From Micropterix aruncella (lineage: Eukaryota > Arthropoda > Insecta > Lepidoptera > Micropterigidae), in assembly GCA_944548615.1 (NCBI GenBank), contig OX155950.1, positions 35,557,876-35,621,875 on the forward strand: 64,000 nt of DNA, read 5' to 3'. Both the position numbers and the translations under genes were made by a program. Positions 57,151 to 64,000 of this stretch are shown here, piece by piece (the first letter of the stretch is position 1; each line of letters opens with the position of its first letter). The notes beneath the pieces were generated by a model, which was not told where the DNA came from, ran no database searches, and saw only the letters and a list, made by a program, of their open reading frames with translations.

Positions 57151-58439
57151 CGACAAACGACTTTTTTGATGCAAATACAACAGGTTTTTTATATAACGAT
57201 TTTAGTGATCTTAGAATCACTCTTTATTAGTACACTCAGTTTTAAGTATGTTATAATGTGTATCGTCTATATAAATGATTTTTTAAGTATACATGGCAAA
57301 AGCTTTACCGAGGTTAATACATTTCCCCCTTAAGAATACATCCTTCCATGCTGTCGAACTGGAGTTTCAACAAAAATGGTGTGGTCGCCTAAAACTAGTC
57401 GACGAGAGGTCAACGAGATAAGTCAGCTCGCAAGAAGTCAACGAAGAGGGTCTATATGCACAGTACTTGATCTAGAATGTCAAGAACTGCTGATATACAA
57501 TTTTTTGGATATGAAATCTTCGGTCTTTAGCCTTTTGCTAATTGTTATTTCAAAACCTTTCGCAAAGCTGGCATGAGAGCCTTAGAGAACATGCAACTTA
57601 ATACTAAAATTTTGTAGAAGCACCCTCGAACGTAGTCGTAATATCACTCAGTGGAGAGGTCAAATTAAAAAACATTAATATGAAAAGTTTCCTCATTTAA
57701 GTATGCTTCTGCAAGATAGATTTTATGAATGAAGTTTTAAATTTATTCGTAAAGTTAGACCTGCCCCCACCCCTCCCCTCGAACACCTAAGCTTTGATGT
57801 TTGAAAAAAGAACAACTGGGAAAGTTATCGTGCGGAAATAATATTATTATCTCTAGTGAGAAAGAGGGGGAATAAATACCTAAGAGATCAAATTGAGAAT
57901 AGAGGTAAAAAAGTGCTGACTCATTCAAGTAATTTCAATTTAAATAACTCAAAGAAAAAAGACACATTCGTATTACAAACACTAACAAACACAAACAAAC
58001 ACAACAAACACAAACAAGTATACTAGAAACAAACATAAATAGCTACGACCAAAATACGGACAACGACACTACGCATATTTTGGTTCAAAACTGTATAATA
58101 TGTTTAACTAATACATATGACAGATATTAACCGGAGTCGACAACCAGTAAAAACAGCATCAACCTAACTCTACTAAGAGAGTGCGAAAAAATTGTTTCTG
58201 AAACTATTAAATAATGTAGGTTTTATTTATCAAATCAAATGGCCTATACAGTAATTTAAATTTATGTGTGTTTTATGTAGTATTAAATATATTATAGTAG
58301 ATATATACAGTACGAAAAAAAAATATTTATATTTATTCCATTTTTTGTAATAAATTTTAAAATATTATATTATGTAAAATATATTATGTTATATTGTACT
58401 ATATCCTGTTTCTACATATTGTATTGGTTCTTATGAGAC
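57151..58439. other. No gene; (ACAAAC)n tract
   Basis: A degenerate ACAAACACAA array lies at 57975-58020. The 66-codon plus frame at 57376-57576 (TSRREVNEISQLARSQRRG) has no known domain. Confidence 0.45.
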
Positions 58440-58772
58440 AGAATAGAGACAGCAGGCAAGGCGCACACACAGAAAGAAATGGTATCTTAGATCAAAGCAA
58501 TATCCTATTGGTCAAGATAACCCGAGTTTGAGCATAGGAGGAAAACAATATTTTCTTCGAAAGAGTAAATTGTAGTTTCAATTATTTTGTCTTGTGTCAA
58601 TAAAATATAGTGTCAAATTGAGACAAATGCGTGTCTTCTTGCAAGGAAGCATAAATTCTCATAGGAAGAACATACATTCTCCGTGTAAAACAAATGCTCT
58701 TTTCAATCCAAGAATATAAATTATAAAACGAAGAAAATGGTAGCGTATCCTAGAAATTTAGAAACATAGTAA
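58440..58772. other. Unassigned sequence leading into the minisatellite
   Basis: Contains TTTTGTCTTGTGTCAATAAA and AGTGTCAAATTGAGACAAAT (about 58587-58627), a partly inverted word pair (TTGTCT/GAGACAA). No frame. Confidence 0.35.
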
Positions 58773-59106
58773 CCAAGAAAATTATTGTGTTTTTCCAAGA
58801 TACTTATTGTGTTTGTCCAAGTAAATGATTGTATTTATTCAAGAAATTGTTGTGTTTGTTCAAGAAAATTATTGTTTTTTTTTAAGAAAGTTATTGTGTT
58901 TATGCAAGAAAATTATTTCATTAGTCCAAGGAAATTATAGTATTTATATAAAAGCTTTATAGTATTTATCCGAGAAAATTATAGTATTTACCCAAGAAAT
59001 ATATCTGTTTAACCCAGAAATTAGTTTTGTTTATTCAATAAAATATTGTGTTTATCTAAGAAAATGATTTTATTAATCCAATAACATGATAGTGTTTATC
59101 CAAGAC
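58773..59106 (+). repeat. Degenerate minisatellite with ~22-bp period
   Basis: About 15 units of 21-23 bp, consensus CCAAGAAAATTATTGTGTTT followed by AT. Clear units start at 58773, 58795 and 58817, and continue to 59100. The unit length is not a multiple of three, so it is non-coding as a tandem. Each unit has a C-pair start and an A-rich then T-rich half. Confidence 0.85.
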
Positions 59107-59259
59107 TACCAAAATATCTTGATGCGACAATATTATTTTCTTATTGTCAGAATAGATTTTTCTTGACCTAATACTTTTTTTAATTTATTTCATCTTATAC
59201 CTTTCTTAAATCAACACTAAAATATTGTTAATTGAAGAATATTCCTTTTGCTTGAACAA

Positions 59260-59483
59260 AGAGTAGATGTTGCAATTTACAAATGTATTTGACTGATGAC
59301 CGGAAGTAATTTTTATAACGGTTGGATTTTTTTTAAAGTGTTGGTTTCACCAAATCGAAAACGAGTGATATTTTTTTACGAGTTGGTGAAACAAATACTT
59401 TTTAATAAGTTAAGATCCAAATGCAATAAAAAAATATTTCCAGTCATCAGTCATTTACATTCGTAAATTGAAAAATCTACTCT
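59260..59483. mobile_element. Palindromic MITE (224 bp)
   Basis: Arms of about 44 bp (AGAGTAGATGTTGCAATTTA at the left, AGAGTAGATTTTTCAATTTA reading in from the right, then TTTGACTGATGACCGG or AATGACTGATGACTGG). The palindrome continues inward through TTGGTTTCACCA and TGGTGAAACAA. No coding capacity. Target duplication unclear. Confidence 0.8.
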
Positions 59484-60715
59484 GTTTTTTTTTGTTTTTT
59501 GAAAATCCTCCAAATGGCAATATTTTTACGTTGATTTAAGAAAGATGCAAAATGAAATGAATACTAAAATAAATTAGGTTACGAGAAATACATTCTGGCA
59601 TTATTAAAATAATATTAAATTATATAATGAAATTATTCTAGCTGTGATGCTTTTCTAGCGAATGTCAATGAATTGGGTATAAAAACAAAAATCACAAATC
59701 ACATAAGGATTCAGTTAATAAATAAACAATTTAATTGTAACCACTATTAAAATGAAATAAAGAAACTTAACACAAGACTTCACAATATTTTCAAGATTAA
59801 TGTGGGTATTGCTATTATTGCTATGTTAATGCAAAAATTATGATTGTGTGATATGAAAATAAACAATGTATTACTTTAAAATAATGTGTATTAATTTGAC
59901 ATTAACGCAGGTATACAATATCAAGGAAATTAAAAAAAAACACACACACACACTTATATAAGGCCACAAAATATAACTAAAATAGCGGAAGACATTGTCC
60001 AGAAAATCATAACCGGTGTAGTTATGTTTGTTATGGTATTACAACTTTTTTGGTAATAAAAAAAATTACTTGACTGACAATGTAGAATGAACAATGAATA
60101 ATAATTACTACTGCACATCCCGTCCTTTACTACTGCACATTTTCGACGTCCTCAGCAGTCTGAAAAAAGTAAAGATTACGTTGAACAGAATTATCAGAAT
60201 GTTTTTTTTCCAGGCATGAAACGGTGTATATATATGTAAGTAGTAAACAGATGTTTGACTGTCGTTTGACCTGCGCATAATATTCTGAATACACTGTACA
60301 CATTCTAAAAAAAAATGATGAAAGAAAAATGTTTATTGTCAACTTTTTTATTTACCAATATTATGATTTTAATAAAACAGGTGCATATATGGTAGACAAA
60401 AGGTCTAGCTTAAAACAGCGTCGACCTGGCCAGTATGAGCCAGGAACTAATTTTAAAAAAGTTCGACAAAATAATAATAAGTGACAATACAATAAGCTAT
60501 TTGAACCAAATTTCAGAAAAATATAGAATAACTGTTTAAACAAATTATAGACAAACTACATTAAACACAAATTTAAAAAAGTACAAAAAAATAACATAAT
60601 ATACATCAAAACTACTGCACAGAAGAACTCGAAACTTCGAACTGCACAGCGATGTGACTCATCACCAGTCGCACCGGGAAGTCACTAAAAAAAAATAATT
60701 AAAAAAAAAACTTAC
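59484..60715. other. No confirmed gene; (CA)n and a repeated word
   Basis: A short (CA)n lies at about 59940-59952. ACTACTGCACA occurs at 60110, 60129 and 60610. Minus-strand frames at 60130-60342 and 60361-60543 may be exons or introns of the gene relic just upstream, but show no domain. Confidence 0.35.
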
Positions 60716-60834
60716 TGAAACTTTAACTATTAATCCCTCGATAGCTTCAATTGTAGAGAACTTAACATTTTTAGAAAGTCTTCCTCGAGGTGGTAGAAGA
60801 TGTCCCAGTGTTGTTATCTGTGCTGGAATGTCAC
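60716..60834 (-). pseudogene. Internal exon of a multi-exon gene or dispersed gene family
   Basis: On the minus strand, a TTTTCTTTCAG acceptor precedes and a consensus TCA|GTAAGT donor follows. The 119-nt exon encodes DIPAQITTLGHLLPPRGRL and SKNVKFSTIEAIEGLIVKVS. The T-L-G-x-L-x-P-P-R-G-R and K-F-S-x-x-E-A-x-E pattern is one I remember from a widespread family of uncharacterised, transposon-like animal proteins. Its phase (two leading nucleotides, GT) joins exactly to the upstream exon ending in a single G (61135), forming GGT. No good next exon was found: the nearest acceptor gives TGA at once. Confidence 0.5.
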
Positions 60835-61134
60835 CTGAAAGAAAATGTGAGAAAAATAAAATTAAATCATTGCATTGTATTCGCAAGCCGACTGTTCTTC
60901 TTACGATTACTCCATTTTCTGCAACAATTGGAAATTATTTTACATAAAAGTTATATAATTTGTAATATACATCGATGAATTCACTTTAGCTCTCATATTT
61001 TCGATAGAAAATTAACTTTTCAAACAAAATTAAAATTCCCCTTACTCCCCCTCCCTCCCCCCCTCATTAACAAGGGTGTTCTAAATAAATAATATTGCAC
61101 TTAGGTTATATAGATATACATACGTAGTACTTAC

Positions 61135-61228
61135 CAATAAAATTCGATACGACGGCTTCCGGAATGCTCCAAGAAGACAGCAGCAATCACTGCAGCAATG
61201 ATGAAGTGTCAGCAACAGACTGTTCCAT
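61135..61228 (-). pseudogene. Upstream exon of the same gene relic, with an internal stop
   Basis: From ATG (61228) to a G|GTAAGTAC donor (61134) it reads MEQSVADTSSLLQ, stop, LLLSSWSIPEAVVSNFI. The L-L-x-S-W-x-(I/L)-P-x-x-V-x-x-F-I stretch resembles the SAM-like helix that starts members of the family mentioned for the downstream exon. The intron is 300 nt. The in-frame TGA after codon 13 means the gene is dead or starts elsewhere. Confidence 0.4.
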
Positions 61229-61717
61229 CTTCGTCCAATACAAACAAATTTGTATAGCCGTCGGCCAACACCAATAGAATTGTGATACTTGTTCACCTTC
61301 TGCGTTCGCCCGACAGTGTTGCCAGACATATCACCCCATGCTTGGCTTGAAAAAATATACTCATTCCCTTAGTAGGTACAGTAGTTTTCCTTTGTTGCAA
61401 ATAAAACAACTAGATAATTAAATCGTTTTATTATTGAAAAAGACGAAGTGTATATGTATATGGTATATATGCATGCATGCATACATTGACTTTTATTATT
61501 ATTATTTATATATCACTATTATTTCTTTCATATATTCTTCTTATATACTCTTATATATGCTACATTCAATCTAATTAAACATCTTTGTAGTACTCCAATA
61601 TGCTCACTCCTACATCCCTAAGGTTAGTTTGAGAAGAATGCTCAAGAGGCATTAAACTCGCCTATTTGTAACCTTTTTATTTGGTGTGCAATAAAGAATA
61701 CATACATATATACAAGT
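61229..61717. other. Microsatellite-rich spacer and a second LINE-type 3' tail
   Basis: GTATATGTATATGGTATATA and a GCATGCATGCATACAT run lie at 61450-61485. At 61670-61715, TTTTTATTTGGTGTGCAATA followed by AAGAATACATACATATATAC looks like a LINE 3' end with a simple-repeat tail, into which the next LINE abuts. Confidence 0.4.
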
Positions 61718-62846
61718 GGGGACGAGGGAAGCGTTATTCGCAGTACAGGTTTTGGTGCAAAAATGTCAGGATATGCAGCAAAATGTCTTTCTATGTTCCA
61801 TAGATTACGAAAAAGCATTTGACAGAGTGCAACATAATCGTCTTATTGCACTTCTGAACGACATCGGACTGGACAAGAAAGACATCCGTATAATACAAAA
61901 TCTGTACTGGAATCAGCGCGCCACTGTCAGAGTTGAAGGGGAAGGATCCAAGGAAATTGACATTAAGAGGGGAGTGCGGCAGGGCATGCATGTCGCCGAC
62001 TCTTTTTAACATCTACTCTGAAGCCATCATGACGGAAGCTCTGGAGGACTTGAACTGTCGCATTAAAATAAATTGCCGCCTCATCAACAACTTGAGGTAT
62101 GCCGATGACACTGTTCTCATAGCATCTATATATACGGAAGCCGAGCTACAGGAGATTGTTGATCGAGTAAACGAGTGTAGTGTCAAAGCTGGTCTCAGGA
62201 TGAATGTCACCAAGACTAAGTTTATGGTCATTTCTAACAATCCCAATATCCAACCTAGCGTATCTGCGGCGGGTCAAAAACTAGAACAAGTTGATAAATA
62301 TAAATACCTTGGCACCTGATTTACACAAAACTGGGACTGTGAAGTAGAAATCAAAACTCGCATCGAAATTGCACGCAGCGCCATTGGAAAAATGAAAAAG
62401 GTTCTTCGCAATCGAAACCTGAAAATCTCACTTCGAATACGTCTTCTCCAGTGCTACGTCTGGTCCACACTTCTATGTAGGTGTGAGGCCTCGACTATTA
62501 AGGAAGATCTCAGAAAACGTATAGAAGCATTCGAGATGTCGATATCTTGAACTGAGAAAGTCACCAATGAGGAAGTTCTACTACGTGTAGGCCAAAAACG
62601 CAATCTTTTGCAGACCATCAAACAGCGCAAAGTTGCATACCTGGGTCACGTGTTTAGACACGACAGGTACCAACTTTTGCAACTCATTATGATGGGAAAA
62701 GTTGCAGGAAAGAGGAGACCTGGCCGTAGACGGAAATCTTGGTTGCGGAACATTCGAGAATGGACCGGGATTACAAGTGTCGCCGAATTGTTCGCCTGGC
62801 AAAGGACAAAAAGAAGTATGCAGAGCTGACTGCCAACCTTCACTAG
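61718..62846 (+). pseudogene. RTE-like LINE ORF2 relic: RT palm to C-terminus
   Basis: Starts GTREALFAVQVLVQKCQDMQ, with the palm motif SIDYEKAFDRVQH (Asp present), GVRQG (frameshift near 61985, one extra base), SPTLFNIYSEAIM, and the catalytic NLRYADDTVLIASI box. KTKFMVIS and YKYLGT follow, then a TGA where relatives have Trp. The C-terminal part KTRIEIARSAIGKMKKVL to TIKQRKVAYLGHVFRHD and KRRPGRRRKSWLRNIREW has a second Trp-to-TGA stop and a late frameshift into YAELTANLH, stop 62844-62846. A GGCACCCTAAGAAGAAGAAG 3' end follows. The endonuclease is missing. Confidence 0.85.
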
Positions 62847-63517
62847 TTTGAGAGGCACCCTAAGAAGAAGAAGAATTATTAAAAAAACTACTTAGCTATG
62901 CCCGACCGCTTTAAAATTCGGCTTCGATTTCTTTCGACCGATTGGGATTAGTAGGTATATCTTGCTTGGTCATTAAAAAATTGCGAAAATATCAGAATAA
63001 CTAATACAAAGTAGTAAATTTTACGCTGTTTCCATGCTAAAGTGCAGTAAATCGCGTTTGACATGATATTATGACACTTTGGTAACTATTTATTGACAAA
63101 AACCTATAGGGTTTTGGTTATCTCGATATAAATAATAAAACTATCATCGCAGTTTCACTTGTATTTTTGAATTGTATATTTTTTCCACTTCTTTCGATTT
63201 TAGGGGTGGCAAATTTGGGGCCAAATTTTTTTATGTCTTACAGAAATTAATAACATTCATATTTATATACTTAAATGTCATTAGATCCACACAAACAATT
63301 CAACATGTAATATGTTTTTCCAATTAAATGAATTTTTATGACCAAAATGAGTGCATTGTCATCATCAACCCTTACGGAAAAAGCCCTTTTCTCTGAAGAA
63401 ATGTATCCTAATGATTTAGAGACTGACTTTCTTTTGAAAGAATTTAGGTAAAACCAGATTCTGTGTTTGGAATGTCTGTGTGAAAGGTTTGTCTTCCTGT
63501 TCCTGAAAAAACATAAT
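62847..63517. other. No gene seen
   Basis: The start is the LINE 3' end with (AAG)n (to about 62872). The rest is AT-rich; GGGGTGGCAAATTTGGGGCC near 63204 may be decayed hAT-related sequence. Confidence 0.4.
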
Positions 63518-63768
63518 TTGCAAAACGTTTATCTAAACTTGCATATAGCAGTTCGCATGGCCTTATGTACACCAGTGACAAATTGTTCATATGGGGATGC
63601 TTTTCTTGCTTAAAACGGGTGAAGAATTATCTAACATCTACCTTAAGCCAAGAAAAACTAAACGCCTTAGCTCTTTTGTGCATAGAGTCAGAACTAATGA
63701 ACAAGATTTCATACAATGATATAATTGATAATTTTGCGAATAGAAAATCGCGCAAAAAGGTATTGTAA
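63518..63768 (+). pseudogene. hAT transposase C-terminal dimerisation region
   Basis: In one frame NVYLNLHIAVRMALCTPVTN leads to CSYGDAF. After a frameshift (about 63600) it continues CFSCLKRVKNYLTSTLSQEK, LNALALLCIESELMNKI and DIIDNFANRKSRKK, stop at 63768. This is the T-x-P-(V/I)-(S/T) ... F-S-x-L-K-x-(I/V)-K-x-Y-L end of hAT transposases. The S-G-E-R motif has decayed to S-Y-G-D. No TIR or TSD was located. Confidence 0.8.
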
Positions 63769-64000
63769 AACTTTCATAACTTAATTAATTGAATTTCATC
63801 GTCATCATCAGCCGGATTGTTACCAGATAATTGAATATATTGTTTCTATACTATAAGAGCAATAACAATTATTTTATTACGTCTACCCAATGTACATTAT
63901 TGTGTAAGTAGTATTAAGGCATATCTTACCCTGCCTTATTAGTAGTACTAGTACATTATTGAGATTTTATTAGCTCAGAAATATACCCAAAACTATTCCT

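Noticed and set aside
58773..59106. Possible CRISPR-like array
   Set aside because: The units are contiguous with no unique spacers, the setting is eukaryotic, and no cas-like genes exist.

Overview
The window reads as an insect chromosome segment, most likely from a moth or butterfly (Lepidoptera). The reasons are AT-rich eukaryotic DNA, spliced-gene signals, no bacterial-type gene packing, and a palindromic repeat (core CGACGTTTCGG, at 702-938 and 40944-41140) of a type I remember from lepidopteran genomes. The order-level assignment is inference; the sequence itself shows only an animal genome very rich in transposable elements. I see no intact host gene. Coding sequence is almost entirely mobile-element derived, plus a few short candidate exons.

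Layout. 0.7-5 kb: a foldback MITE, a G-rich tract and a minus-strand LINE 3' end. 5-15 kb: a GC-richer cluster holding many copies of an unclassified middle-repetitive family (called R here), a 649-bp TIR element, a probable LTR, a MADF-domain exon and LINE 3' ends. 16-22 kb: two relics of a LINE with a restriction-like endonuclease (RLE); one is split by a 2468-bp Sola-like DNA transposon with a 4-bp target duplication. 22-31 kb: a mariner head, then a large inverted repeat (23010-30614). Its left arm holds one small LINE insertion and its right arm holds a 4.3-kb APE-type LINE with a 777-codon intact reverse-transcriptase frame. 33-38 kb: a hAT element with a perfect 8-bp duplication, a piggyBac-type TTAA MITE and more R copies. 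38-44 kb: AT-rich DNA with a degenerate ~0.4-kb tandem array broken by a LINE, itself broken by a MITE. 44-52 kb: a small secreted-type ORF, two R copies with target duplications and several LINE pieces. 52-64 kb: a 481-bp (AT)n array, further copies of the main LINE, a 22-bp-period minisatellite, a palindromic MITE, a two-exon gene relic, another LINE relic and a hAT tail.

How it fits together. The window is a layered insertion record rather than a pathway. Several insertions can be ordered from empty-site comparisons: the RLE LINE predates the Sola-like element; the inverted repeat predates both LINEs inside it; the tandem array predates its LINE, which predates its MITE; an older ~140-bp repeat predates the TIR element at 5396. 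The most unusual feature is the R family: about ten copies, up to ~0.65 kb, some truncated at one end. Three copies are bounded by direct repeats of 12-14 bp, which suggests target-primed retroposition, yet they have no poly(A) tail and no recognisable protein.
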